Assembly (NCBI GenBank): GCA_014338405.1
Contig: JTDE01000288.1
Coordinates: 182,013-246,012, forward strand
Reading direction: 5' to 3'
DNA from: Paragonimus skrjabini miyazakii
Taxonomy: Eukaryota; Platyhelminthes; Trematoda; Plagiorchiida; Troglotrematidae
Length of the DNA: 64,000 nt
Shown here: positions 14,625 to 29,600 of the stretch, piece by piece
How positions within the stretch are numbered: position 1 is the first letter of the stretch
Layout of the letters: the number at the start of each line of letters is the position of its first letter
The notes under the pieces: generated by a model
The model's input: only the letters and a program-made list of their open reading frames with translations
The model's database searches: none
Told to the model about the DNA's origin: nothing
Made by a program: the position numbers and the translations under genes

Positions 14625-17600
14625 ACGATATTTTCACTTCTGAAACGGTGTGTTATGTCTAAAACAGACGGAAACACTGATAAACCTGAGTGGTCATATA
14701 TCTTTTTTGTGGAATGTATGCATCATTTCCAAGGTTAAACCATTGCAGTCATAAATACTTCAGAAGAAATCACTATCTGAACGTGAAAACTAAGTTTAAA
14801 TACGGTTTTCGACCTCTATTACAGTAGTTGTGCGACTTAATGTTACTGTGCTTCATTTGCAGCTCTGGGTAAACTGACACCGTGAACTGTGCCTCACTGA
14901 AGAACACAATTGCATGCAGTTTGGTTTTATTAACGCTTTTCTTGCTAGTCTATGAGCTTACAGACAGCTGCGTGGGCGGTCTAAGTGAACAGGGAATTAA
15001 CGTAAAAAATACTCAACTAACGCTTCAGTTGCATGTTTTTAAAATGATCTAGTTAGACAACGCTTTGTTTGAACAAAACGGAAACACTCGTATCACAATT
15101 AAGCTAGAAAGAAAATATTTACATGAACGTCTAGATTGATAAAGATGGTGTTCTGTTTTCTGAACTACATTTCAATAAAACTAAAATGAATGACTTAATA
15201 CAATTCTTTGTACACACATTAACAGCGACGCACAAACTTACGTTATAGGATCAGAATATAACAATTTGTTAATTATGGTTTCCCACGTAAATGACAAAAC
15301 CATAGATCTGAATTGTGAGGTACTCGGAGATTCAAGTGACAACCACTGTTAATCGATCGAGATTACGAAAAATAGGCGACAAACAGTGACTAAAAATAAA
15401 GCTAATCGGAACTCTTTCATAATCAGTGCGAGTCAGTTTACAATACCTATTATATACTATTTCTGTTACAGTTCTCAATGATTGCTCATGTTAATGGAGG
15501 AGAAATCCTTGCTGGTTATTCGTTTTTACGGACCGCTGTTCAAGAATATCATTATCCGGTTCGGAAATTAAAGCCTGTACGACAACAAGAATGTGAGTAG
15601 CATTCATCGCCTAGTTTAGTCATTCATATAAGGTCAAATATAAGGGACAGTTAAGTTATCAAGCAGATGTTCTAACTTATCGATCTATGACGTGAACGTA
15701 GCATAAAACTTGATTAAAAAATCATCTCGCGTCGATCATAGTGAAAAACGAGTTGATGAATGTTGAGAGTTCCGAAGTGAGAATGCTGACCACATAATTC
15801 ACCTCCTCAAGTAAACTCGTAGTTCGGTTCCGACGCATTCCAATGCGTTTGCACTAAATATGCCGGTAATTCTCCAGTCCGTATCTGTCAAATATATGTA
15901 CATAAGCAAACCGGGCAGCATCTGTGCTTGTGTTTGAATACGATCTGTTGTCGCTATAACGCCAGATTACAGAAGCGACCAGAAGAACAGAGATGGCAGT
16001 CTGGATGGGCCGAATTGTCAACAAAGTACAGGCTGTGACGCTCACGACTGGCTGATAAACTGACAAACTTTCACTAATCAGACACTAGAGCATGCCAGAT
16101 TTGTTTCTGCTGATTGTTCATTACCCAAGCTTTATTCAAGGCAGACCGACTTGCCCGTGTCAATGAGATCTCACCATTTGGTTCAAACAGGCAGTCGAGA
16201 AGTGTCTTGTGACTTACCCGTGCGAAATAACGAGTAATCGTGGACAATAACTTCACAAGCTTGAATGAGTTACTTCCACATAATCTTCTCCCGCTGCTAG
16301 CTTTAACCATAATATGTACACAAATATTGGACCTTCATAATCAATGACTGATATACAAGGAAACTGGCAAATTTAGAGACTGGACCGAAGGAAGAGAAGA
16401 CTGCCAGATATCAGAACCCTGGACAGTTTATTATGAACTCGTAGTAAGACCTTCCACAGACAATAAGGTTGTATCAAAAACAATACAGTACTAGATCCGT
16501 TTAGCCGGGAGTGAATCCAGGACAAAAGTTGTTACGTGCAGACTATGATGGATAGCGTGTCAATGAACCTAAACTTTATTGCACGGCGGGTAGACAAAAA
16601 AGGACCCTACAGGTAGTAGGGAGAAGACGAACACTGGTTGATCCTAGCATTTCGTATTGTCTGTCCACCACCAAACAATAAATACATAAGATTAATAGAT
16701 TGGGACGAGGAATATAGTGGGAGAAAAACCGAATGGATTGGAGGACGAGTGTGCTAAACCAATAGGTTCATGAGAGTCTAAGGTTTACATATGATTGTTG
16801 TTGTACATGTATTGTTGACAAAAGACACTAATCGCGATCGCCTCAACAAACCACAAGCGGATTAACGTGACGCGTTATAATACTGCATGTCAAATCCCTC
16901 ACCATACTGCTATACTAACCCCGGCGGTGTGTTGTATTTAGCCTGATGATGAAGCACTGAAAACAGGCTTGACCATGACCAAACTGGGCATATTCAGAGT
17001 ATTTAGACAAACCAAGGACCCCAATGTACTGAAAGAATTTGTTAAGTATACTGAGTTTAGTACACAAATAGAAGTGAACGCTGCTGTCGAGTCTCTTGAA
17101 CAATGTTTCGTACGCTCGGAATTTCCGAAACAATACTAGACCATCCTCAGATAAAATCGCATCAATATTAACGGTACTTCACTACAAAGACTAGTTTTAA
17201 CTGAGAAGGACACACGGACGAGCAGAGCATTCGGCTTGGACTAAAAGCAGACTACTTCCACGAGGATATTAAGAGAGTTGTCACCGAAGGAGGCAAGCGA
17301 GTTTGAGAGTTACGTTCAGCATATCGTGACCAAAAGAGGAGAAAAAAAGACAACCAGATTGAGAAATCAACTCAACCCAACCATACCTAAGGCCTAATTT
17401 CCGAGATAACCGCAGCGGTACGTGCATAATTTTTTCTCTTTGGTATTGGATAAATTTGCTTTCAAAGTCTTATCATTAGAACCAAAATTCTGCTGTCCTG
17501 AAAGTAACTTTAGGCAATTGGATTTAGAAAGTCAATTTAAAAACCTTCATGATCGATCTGAAACCATCAAATTAACCTTGGTTTAATCGTGTTACACTAC

Positions 17601-20600
17601 CAGACCCGGAAAACCAAAGGTAGAAACCCATTTACTCGACAGCATCTAGCTGCACAGCAGTCCCTAAGGCAAAACGAGGATATAATAATATACNNNNNNN
17701 NNNNNNNNNNNNNNNNNNNNNNNNNNNNNNNNNNNNNNNNNNNNNNNNNNNNNNNNNNNNNNNNNNNNNNNNNNNNNNNNNNNNNNNNNNNNNNNNNNNN
17801 NNNNNNNNNNNNNNNNNNNNNNNNNNNNNNNNNNNNNNNNNNNNNNNNNNNNNNNNNNNNNNNNNNNNNNNNNNNNNNNNNNNNNNNNNNNNNNNNNNNN
17901 NNNNNNNNNNNNNNNNNNNNNNNNNNNNNNNNNNNNNNNNNNNNNNNNNNNNNNNNNNNNNNNNNNNNNNNNNNNNNNNNNNNNNNNNNNNNNNNNNNNN
18001 NNNNNNNNNNNNNNNNNNNNNNNNNNNNNNNNNNNNNNNNNNNNNNNNNNNNNNNNGCCATTACGGCCGATTTAGATGTGTATGTAGCCGTATCATGCAA
18101 CGGCAAAATGGTTAGCCTAGTTGCTAGAGCCAGTTAGGAAAAAACTAGCGATTCATAATCTTAGAGATCTTTTTGAATCTGTTGAAAAGGTAAAGAAACT
18201 GAACGCGAAAGAAATGCGTTTATTCTCGCTTGATATCACGTCTCTTTTCAGAAATATCCCAATAAGTAAGACAAATGAGTTTCTCGGTTGGCATATAGAA
18301 AGCAATGATATAAAAGTGGGATATCAGTAGATGAATTGAAGTAGCTTTTGTATCGCTATACTTACAACGTTCAGTTCAGGTTGTTCCGTAAGTTATATCA
18401 CCAAAATGACGAAGTAGCAATGGGGTCACCGGTAAGCCCTTTATTAACCGATATTTTCAGGGTAAAACTTGAAAGTAGTTCAATGACAGACCACATAAAG
18501 TCATTGGCCTTTTATAAACGTTATGTAGACAATATCTGCATGGTAGACGAATCTAAATTCCTCAATGAAACACTGATGCACTTCAGTTGTGCCCAAAAAA
18601 ACACCCGCTTCACTCTGGAACCCAAACCATCTGTAGGTATAGTGTTTTTAGATGTGTTCAAGTCATGTCGTGAAGACGGCACAATACAACGTGTAAAGCA
18701 ACCTGACCAGGACAGTATACCAACCTTAACAGCTTTGTACATTTGAGACAAAAGAATAATTTGGTCCGGTGTTTACTGGATAGAGCCGTGAGAATCTGCT
18801 AGGATGACACCACACACGAAGAAAAATAGTTTATATTTAACACAACTTTTGAAAATGACCATCCAGAACGGTTTATTTGTAAGCACAGGATAGTTAACAC
18901 AAAGGTAGATATACCGGAAATTGTAGACAAAAACCTCTCCATATTAGATTATTTTATCAAGGCGATAACAATGCTGAAAATATAACCAGGCGACTTAGCT
19001 TAGCACTTTACAAAACCTATTTCGCGGCTCACTTACGTGTACGATTTACCTCCACACCAGCTTTGCGTTCCCAGTTAAAAGATATACCGTCTGTACATGT
19101 GGCCTCTTTTTAAGTTTATCGTTTCGTTTTTCTTGTGGATCAAGCTACATAGGTCGCACAACAAGAGGACTATCTGATCGCATGCGGGAGCATCATTCGG
19201 CATGGCTAGCTCGAGGATTGATAAGGGCTTGCTCATCGGCGGTCGGTGCGTACTTGGTCGAATCGAATCATCTGACCAATTCGAGAGATCAAAGATTCGC
19301 TCGAGCCGATCTATCGGATCTGTGGTGTGCCAACGAAGTGGGTCAAAGGTCGTTCACTAACCATCACAATCCGTCTACACCCATTACCGTTGTGCTCACA
19401 AAAATGTTTCGTCAAAACATTGAGCCTACCGTGGCCATGTATCAACAACCCGGATCGGTCTGTTACGTAGGAGAACCGACTTACCGAAAAATGTTTACAA
19501 CCCAAGTTAATGGCGTTACACAATTAGACTTCACGAGTTTGACTAACTTGACATTAATGATTACAACCTCTCATCCTACTGATGTACTACCCACGACGAA
19601 CCCATATAAGCGTGTTTTATTTAGCCTCATGATGAAGCACTGAAACAAGCTTGTTTGCAACGCGTTTCTTCTCATGACTAAACCGGGCACATACACGGTA
19701 CAACAAATCTAGATCTGGTGATTCACAAAGACAGGAATCTACATGACTGCATGATGAATGAAGTAAGCTACGTAGTCAGGACGCCAACTCGTTTCGGTAA
19801 ACGTTCTTTCATCCTAGAGCTCTGTTGCTTATCGGTTCTGTTGATGTAATTTTCGCCGCACCTACACACAAATTGGCAAATACATTGCGAATTTGCGCAA
19901 ATATGTTGTTTTCTTTCACTGGTAGTTTGTGAATCACCACTGATAGTTTGTGGGTCAATGACAACGACCTACTGGGCTACAGCTGGATTCGAAACCAGTA
20001 CCAGAAACAGCTCGAACCGTTCTACCGAGTGTAAAGCCAGAGAGGGGGCTCAGAAATTTCACAGCTGCATTCATTCACCCACACCTTCCATAGGGAATGC
20101 ACCAAATGTTCGAAGGGATCGATTGTCCCGGTAGAATTTTGTAAACGGTTTACACAAGAATCGATTAACGCCACTGTTAAGTATTGAAACTGTGTTACTT
20201 ATAAGTAATCTGAAACATATGTTAATTTGGAAGAGACTCGATCGTGCAAAACTGGGTTTTGACTGGATTCGCGCCAACTGTAGTTTAAACGCGTTTCATC
20301 CACAGAACGAGGCATTTTGTAGCTTAAAGTGAACAAGTGTCAACCTCAGTTAATAATTCCACGTAGTTTCTTTTCAGCTGTAATGACTCTGTCTACTGCT
20401 ACCCGCTACTGGTTGTGCCTACCTTCGAGTATTCATTAAATACTCCAATGTAGTTGTGAGCAGTTGAAGCTCGTCGGTCAAAGTGTTCACGTAACAAATA
20501 AGTCCAATATGCAATGTTGTCCACCTGTTCTTTATTGATTCCAAGTCTGTGAAGTGGATGTACCGGCCAGTCTTGGTTGGTTTCTGATACACATACCCTG

Positions 20601-23600
20601 TATTGGTACGTTATCGTTGTGATTGAGCGTGCAGTCTAGAAGTGGTCAGTAGTCGTTCTTTTCCAGCTAACAGGTGTTTGTTCTTTTTGTCATATCATCC
20701 CTTGGTTATGAGTAATGTGTAAACATGAGGACGATATTCAAATAACACCTGTATAGCGATCTGGTTGGAATTTATTTACTTAGTAGCCCTGCCATTATCA
20801 AGGTATTATGCGACAATCAGATAGCATAAAACTACTATCGCCTGATGCAAGGAAACATTAATAAATAGTGACTTAAGGTCTACTGAACGCTGAAGGTGTT
20901 TATCACATTCACTTTACCAAGACCTTTGACCCAAACGAACGAGCCAAACTTTTGTTTTAACGGCGTCAGTGGTTGCACCAACCATCGAGCTAATTTGTGT
21001 TGCTGGCATTGCTCACAGCTGAAATCAGACAATGATCTCTTGGTTTCTGTTTTGGGTCAACCGTGCACTTGCGATGATAATGAACGGCAAGGTTTTAGTG
21101 ATCCGAAGATATCCTCATCAATTACTTGGTGCAATGGTAGCAATTTGACGTGCCGAATTATTCAGTACACCATATCGGTTACCTTTTCAACGCTGTCGAT
21201 ACGTTGGAGTTTGCCAAAGTCGTTTAGTTCAGGTAACATCTTCTTGGCATACTCTGTTGTGACCATAACCATATCATTTGGGGATTAATTTGATATCAGC
21301 ACGACAGCGCTTCTAATTTTCTGTTCTCTTAGGGCTTCCAGATGACGGTTTCTTGATAATTCAAAATTGACCTATTGAACTAGACATTCTGCTGAGTGAA
21401 CAAGATCGCAATTGCCTCACAAATGGATAGGTCCCGTGTCAGCGATTAAATCTCACAGAGTGTGGCAAACTGCGTGTAGGCAGCTCAAGCTTTGTGTGGG
21501 AGTTGATATGAAGTGAGTTGGTACACTCGTGAACTAATCTTTGTTAGCGTTATTTACTTCTCATGTGTGAGAATTTACAGTGACATGAAAGATTGTTGCA
21601 CTATACACACCCGAAGCCGAGCAAACAATGAATGAGGATAGAAAAATCGAAATAAGAACACCATTTCGCTTTAAGCCGGCCGACAAACTTACAAATTGCA
21701 CGTTCCAACCTCCCTCCGATAACTAGGTTTTGGCAGCCTACCTAAAGCCAGCCTACACACAGCCAGGTAACTACCACGAAGAGCGTTAAATCTCAAATCT
21801 GGACAAAAACGGCCTGTAACCGAACAAATTCGAAGATAAAGGGCATAAACATGCAGAAGAAGACGGTTGAACATGGCCTATTGACATACCAATCGAATCT
21901 ATATGTTGTGCCTCATCTTAGTTTTACTTTGACTCCTACCGTACCAATCCAATCCCGTTAGTTAATATTTATAGTCCAATCCTACATGAAAACGTTGTAT
22001 GTAGCGATAGCTCACAGAGAAGCATGTAACCAAACAAGGTAGCCCTCCTTCTGGTACGTTAAGAACAGAACGTTGAATATGGGTACGGTATAAATTGATT
22101 GTAACAGTAACAAAACACAGGAAGAAGCAAGCAACTTATATAATAATCTTCCGTAACTTAATTGACCTGCCGAATTTTGAAAGACGCATAATATGTTGTC
22201 TGCTAAACTGAATCAGGGCGTACCAACCAGGCTCGAATTCTTCGCCTGTACGGGGTGAACTGGTGAACACCATTACTGTCCAAACTGCAACGTAATCAGC
22301 ATCACTGACACAGTAGATCATTTAGTATTTAAGTTACAATCCAGCAGATATGCAAACAGACATCATGTACCATGGTCCAGATGTGACTACGCAGCAGATA
22401 CACCTTGATAAATTTGCATTTTTCGTACAACATTCCAAAGCGTTCTGTGCTACTGATCCCTCATAATCAGCTTCGACATTGGTTGAACGTCAAGCCAAAA
22501 TGTATGATTAGAGCTAGAGTTGAATCGGCATTCGTTATGACAGTAGCCCAGAAAGTACTCATCGAGATTACTGGACTAAAGAGTATCTCTTAAGGGGGTG
22601 ACAACTTGGAACATATTGTGTTTGTCTAGAACAAAATGATTTTGAACAGTCGCACAGCAAACATGTTACACAGAAACCATTTCGGTCAGTCATGAAGAAT
22701 CGGACATGAGTAAGTCATTCGAGTGTTCTGCACACAGACTGTGTTCATTTGTTGGATGTGTAACAGAGCGCATTTTTCGGAAGTGTGCATTTATCAGCTG
22801 TACACGTTCTAACTCAAGACATTGTCTTATGACTGTGAAACGTCAGTCAATACATCTCTTCGTGAGAATATAATTTAACGTCAAGACATTCAAGATTTGT
22901 TAGTAATTTGTGCAAACTTGTAAACTAATAGAGTTTCACCTCATGCGACTGTTTTGATGAGCCACTGTGCCGACGTGTCTGATCATCTGACTAACAGCAT
23001 GTACATAGTTCAATTATATTGTGAAACAATCGAATTGTACACCAACTACATGTATTATTTTGAAAGTGAACGAAGAATTTCAGTTTTTATTCCATGAGGC
23101 AAAATCGTAGACAAACTGGTAAGACTGATAAAGACTTAAAGATTATTTTGACCGAGCTAGGTTGCAGGCTGATATGGCAACAAAATCGAATGAGTTAATA
23201 TTAGCTTACCGGGGCATTGCATTAGCAAATCGAAAGAATCCTCCCAACTCTTGATTTCTTCATATGTTAATCTGTGTTGTATAAGGTGAAACGGGAATGC
23301 TATAAATCACAGTAAGGTTATATGAACAAAAACTGATGATCAGAAAAAGACAATTCGGAGTAACTGACAGATACAAACTAATCGATTGAATGAAACACAT
23401 CTGACATGGAAGGACAAGCAGATGAGTAGTATGCCCGATGTGCATGAAGGTTACTGCGTACATATAATCAGAGGGTATTTGTACTGTCGCAGTAGATATG
23501 TATACACATGTTACATATATAATATATGTATACATATATACAGCATGGCTAACGAAATTAGTCTTCAGATTAGCCTGCCATAGATTCAAATGAAGCCTAT

Positions 23601-26600
23601 CTGCAAAGGTCACCATAAGTAGGTTGCGCTGCACCAATTGCGGTTCCAAACATACATCCCGTAGTCAGTGTAAACCTGAGGAAGTAAGACCGGGAGATTT
23701 GTGAGTGAATGCCTTTGTGATCCAGTCGACCAATAGGTTAATGTGAAACATTTGTACCTCGAAAACAAATAACAAAGACACGCCGGCGGTAAATTTTAGG
23801 CCAGGGAGATAGGTATTAGAAATATGAGGCAAAAGGGGTTTCAGTATAGGAGTATACACCAAAGTACCCTATATAGTAATGGAAAAGTAAACACTATGAG
23901 TCGTGTTCCTGAGTACTATGGTCTGGGTTACCGTTAACTTCAAAAGTAGTCAAAAAAAGACAAGTTAATAAAAAAAGGCACGGATACATAAATAAGTAAA
24001 CGAATAACATAACGGAAATACGCTAAGACGACTTAGTACTCTTAGGCTGTTGACTTCGACTCACTCCTACTTCTGAAACCGTTCCCAGTCATCGATGTTT
24101 ACTGTAATCTGCACCTTCCAACATCGCACAGAGAGATGATCAAAACATTCATAACTTCCCGACGGCATCAATGCCTAGCAGCCTCACAACTGCTTCCAAG
24201 CGTCAACTGCCGCACGGTACAGTGTGACGCATTGGCTGCCTCAGCATATGACGCAAGTGAATGAGAAAGTGTTGACTGTATACTTTAAGTACTTCGATCA
24301 TCGACTTGAAATGGATTGTTTAAAAGCACGTCGACGGACCGCCACATTGCTGTCACATTTTGACCACTTGGTGTCGGCTAGATGACAGAGACAAAGACGG
24401 TCCGATACAGAGAACTGAAATACGTTTTCAACACGAGTGGGTCGAGTAACCGCTCCGCAGCGCAACGTGAACCTTCCATCAAACCGACAAACGGACGTCT
24501 TTGCGGAGCAACAAACTGGTAAACCTGCCTTTGTTGTACCAATAAGAACCTCGTCAGCAATATTATTACCTCATGTGATGACACTACCCAGGGCAAGTTA
24601 AGCGGTCAATAGCCTCAGACGACCTGCTAGTTATGATAAGGACAGGGTCAGAGCAAACTTAATCATGAATTAACACTAAACTCTGAAGATGCAAAATGTA
24701 GATCATACAGACCAGCCACATTATTTAATGGATTCAACATTGTCTACATGTTATCTTTGGAACCAAGTAGAGCAATATTACCCGTCCAATTCAGCTAGTT
24801 TAATGGCGAGCAAAAGCTCTACTCGGAGATCCACAAAACATATGAGTAATCCTTCCAGAATAGTATCAAACGTATGGCTGAAAGAGGAAGCAGATGCCTA
24901 GACATCTCAACCGAACACCACTTGGAATGAAGAATTCTCAGAATAGCTGAGCCTAATTGCATACCCTGCACTCGTACAGAACACAAAAGAACATTTCTAA
25001 CTTCGCCAGAATTCCTCGGTCGTGGATGCATACTTGGAGAGCATGTCGGATAGCCGAATATAAAATCGGTCAAAACGTTGTTCAAAAAAAAGCTGAAAAA
25101 ACAGTGCCGATGCTTCAGCGTTTGTTGTACGGTGGATGTATAAGTGAGAAATCCACAACCAGGTCACAAACCCATGTCCTTCCTTTATTCGTTTTTTTCT
25201 GTATCTCGAAGGCTTCTGCATACATGAGCTGATGAATAATTAAACGAGACAGGGGCAATGTAATACTTCTGTAGATGTCACATGATGCTCTGACGCTTTA
25301 TTCGACCTACAGATGATAAGCAACAATCCAGAGGCACATCTTCGGTCATTCTCCCAAACAGAGAGCGTGTGTCACACAACTCGCATTGAGTTAGTTCTGT
25401 AAAGTCCGCCACTCACTGGATGAACTACTATCAACTACTTCTACGAAACAAAAGTCCGAGCAAAACGATCACTCATTGGCAGATGCAAAACCAAGGAGTA
25501 CAATCGATTAGGCTGGTTGGCTAAAACGCTCGTATCTCTCGCATATTTGAATATCTTTGGATATACACAAAAAATTAAAATAAGAATATTTATTATCGTT
25601 TAAAAGCCAGTATATAGCTATTTGCAACTGATATCGAATCACCTTCCCTCCACAATGAAGGCCACGTTTAATTTTTCCAGCAGGATGTTCACGAAGTCCC
25701 TCATGTATTTTTCTTCATTATTCAACGAGTACATCAGCCAAGCCGGACAAGTTCTTATCTGTAAAGAGTTGGTTGGTTGCTCAACCCCGATTAATTGCAA
25801 ACATAGTCAGCCGGATGAAAATTTGACGAGCGTGACACTGCAAAGTCACTTACTTTCTGAAATGCGTGGATCGACTAGCTTATTCACTGCAAACTGCCGC
25901 TATGCAGTTCGCTAACGAGAAGGTCACGTTGAAGTTGAAACACGTTCACAAACTCATACGATGGATTGCTGTTAAGTTTATTGCCGAAGCTCAAATTAGT
26001 GTGGCCTTCAATATTAAACAATACACGCCAAACATCACATTTGTATGATTCGGAAATGTTAAAATATTTTACGTTTGCTACCACATCATTCATGTGTGAA
26101 GGCGATAAACCATTTTCAATTTTCTATGCGTGAGATAAATTGTGTTTTACTGAGTCAGTTTGGTCCATGAATTAGTCAGTCAGTCCCGGTTGACAAACAT
26201 GCTGAAACACCTTTTTACAGACTTCCTCATTCGCTCTGTTCACAAATTGAACTGTTGTTGAACTCAACAAGAAATTTCGTGCTGATGTTCCGTATGACCT
26301 AAAAGTAAACTAGGAGCACGAAGGAGTGCGAATGTATGAAGTATGGAATTAATGGGTGAACGATGGTACCCATGAAAGTGGGTACTGGTATTTCATTAAG
26401 TGTAGGCAGCTTTCTGAAAAGAATTATGCAGAGACACCTTGAGCGGAAACAAGTGGGAGAAAAAACGAGTTAATGAACGCTTTTAAAAAAATGTCAGGCC
26501 GGTTGGTTCTTGAGCACACAATATACTTGTAAATATTTCCTGAATCGAAAATTCTACCACAAATATTACTTCAACAGATATGTCATGGAGTACATAATGT

Positions 26601-29600
26601 CGGTGCAATAAAGATTCCTTAGAAAGTATACAGCAGTATCAAACTTCAGGTTGCTTTAGGTGCTACGTGCTGAAAAGTGATCAAAGTTCTATCAGCCCAA
26701 AAGCAGTCAATCTCTTTTACAGCAATCTTCACGAGAAAGTTCATCCCGATAGTTTACTTAATTTGGATTATCTCTATAGAGATGTGATCAGTAGGAGCGT
26801 AAGCAGACACAATGAATAAATTTCTGAAAGTCTTGAGTCTAGAGTTGGTCTTAACGGAACCTGTCAAGCGGACAGCACAAAGTCTACTGCTAACAGGAAT
26901 CCAATCTATCAATGCGGCTGCGGCCGTCGTACTAAGGAATATACCTACTCCAGCCTGACCTGTAACAGCGGCTGTGGAGTCACCCGAAGTGTATAACCAG
27001 TATCGGGTAGACAATGCGGGTGCCGTTAGTTCCATACGCTGATTACTATCTTGGATTCTAGCTTCGGAAATACAGCAGACATCGATATGTAACGAGTCTA
27101 ACGTTTGCACAAGAGCGGCCTGTTGAATTATCTGTTTTAGAGTGCGAACGTTGAAGGCACCGATATTAATTCGCATTCTAGGTCTAAGCAAGGGACGAGG
27201 AAGGCCTGAATCTAAATGGCGAGAGATGGAACTTACCGGCTCAGTGTTACCACGGTTAGCTACATCTGTTGTGGGACCTGTGGAATTACTATCAGAAATG
27301 GAGGTTGGGAGGGACCTGAAAACGAAATTTGATGTAGATATGTAAGTATGTGCATGTGTGTTACTTGTTGCTGTTCAGAACTAGGCGAAGGATGGCGTTG
27401 AGGTAGAGTACCGGACGGATAGGCGCCTATGGAGTAGTCGACGTTTTGGTTCGACACAGGCCACTTGTGGTGATGGTTAATGTGCAAGCGCCCATTGGTT
27501 TCAGTCACTGTGACAAGCTAGTCCGAACAGGATGCCGCCAACTGTGTGAGCCGTTTTGGACAAGCAAGTGACTAGTTGTAACTAAAGTGACTAAGGTGAA
27601 TTCGGTTCTCGTGAAGTGAACAGCACAACAGTACATAACTTGTTAATATAACTTGAACATAGCTGACAAGTAATCGCCGATCTCATGATCAAACCGAGAG
27701 TTCTCTACGACTTTTCAGCACAACTTGTTGATTGGGGAATAGACTTATATAAATATACAGATATTTTGTTGTACGGAATAGTCTCCGGATAAACGCAGCC
27801 GGTCAAAACGGTGCGACTGAGGTGATCGTTAACGATCTACTAGCCAAGTATCCATCTGTATACACAAAACCCAGCGGACCACAAGGTTGCATGGAATCAT
27901 TGTGGGAATGACTCGTTTGATCTAGTACAAACCCCAAAGGATGTCAATGTGAGCACACAGGACTGACGTTAGATTTCCATTCACTCTTACCCTACTTTAT
28001 ACGACTGTTGTACACGTACGTTATTTCATCTCGGGCCAACAAGCTCCCATTTGCCAAACTGTTAAATATCTCATTGGTACTATTCAACTGTGTACAGAAA
28101 GCGTTACACTTCAGTCTAGAGAAAATTCTAATAGGACGGTTGACATCGTAAGTAGGGGAAGTCCATTAAAATTAGCGCTGACAGACATGGTTGTTGGAGA
28201 TGTTTGGGTGACAGGCATCTACGAACAGCAGGCAGCGAACGGACGTACATTTCAACGCTAGGACTTCACGCGTATTTTCTCAGTGCCAATTCCAGTCCAG
28301 TCTGGATTCAGCCGATCACATTTTTGGAGCGCTATCTGGTAGTGTCTATATTTTACAGATATGCCGCACCATTCTAATGATACAACTTCAGAGTTCCTCT
28401 CTGCTGTTCACGCCGTATACTCACGCGCGCAAAACTGGGCATCGTCAACCACAACACAGCGGTTAGCACCAGGCAAAAGTATATTTCAACTCTACAACGA
28501 TGTCACTGATTTCCCAGTCGAATATATAGAGTCTTCCGACCGAACAACTACCCCAAGTATCAATTACGGCACGCGAAAGCCCGAGACCCACCCCGAATGC
28601 AAATCCAGACGAGTTTCCTTCTGCGCAGGCCCGCTCTGTCGACTCAGCAACCGATGGGCATCCCAGTGGACGACCATCGCGAAGCCATTTGACCGACACT
28701 GGCAACCCCATGGTTGATACAACCTTGAGATTATTGATGGGTAGTAGATTTTGAATTTCATTTAAATTGAACATCATCCACAACTGCAGCTGTCACATTC
28801 CCATAGACAACGTTGAGAATGCGCCAGGAGCCTCGTCAGCCACTACATAAGCGGCCGCAATCACACCCACGCATGATGCACCATCTAACTGGTCAATATT
28901 TTGGACTGGGAACGCGCCGGTCTAACTGCGTGTCACCCACTTCATTCCGGTCGCACGGAAGACTACGGCCCGGTTTCTATTTCAGCACATCAATGATAAG
29001 ATTTCAAACGGAATCGTTGGCCACTCACCGACTGAGGGATTTCTCTGAGATTCAGTGTTTATTTAACCCACGAATCACTGTACCGCATGCTACAGTACCT
29101 GCTTCATGACTGGCCTATGAGATTTCGATTCGGCAATTATGTGGATTTTCAGGATGAGATAGAAATAATAAAGTCATTGCTCCACTTTGTCAGATTTCTC
29201 GCTAAAAAGGGATCCAAAGGTGAGCTTATTGTCATTCCATCCAGCTGAGTAGATTTCATTGTTAAACAAAAACTGAACGTAACTCGTGCAGAGCTTCAGC
29301 AGCTCGCTCAATTCATTCTTTGGTATGTGCGCATCTATTGTTGACTGAAGTTTTCATGAACTAATGGGGGATTACTCAAGTGAGTGTAGCCACTTCAGAA
29401 TTTGCATTTTATAAACGTTACACAGATTACTTCCTTGCGTCACCAACGACAATTCCAACATGAACGGTGCATTGCCAGTTTGCAACTCAGCCCAGGACAG
29501 TGATAAATTCATCAAGGAGTAAGACAGCAATGGCCAAAGAGATTTTTCTGAACTTTGGTATAGTAACAATAGAAGATGGTTCAATCCAATGGATAAAGTA

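Larger units (their letters stand above)
10083..23209 (-). other. RGS intron 4
   Basis: The largest intron at 13.1 kb. It holds the second dispersed-repeat copy, three PLE remnants, two AT microsatellites and an assembly gap. From 10.1 to 11.29, 11.62 to 13.0, 14.65 to 16.9 and 21.3 to 23.2 kb I see no recognisable element, apart from a splice-bounded open segment at 15472-15592. An open frame at 10871-11185 (plus) is unrecognised. Confidence 0.8.

Noticed and set aside
17589..18137. Long open frames on both strands across the N run
   Set aside because: The length comes from unknown bases. Only the PLE lead-in before the gap is informative.
28463..28783. Minus-strand frame with LPVSVKWLRDGRPL, reminiscent of an immunoglobulin strand
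   Set aside because: No conserved Cys pair with proper spacing, no D-x-G-x-Y-x-C motif and no clear splice borders; a chance resemblance is more likely.
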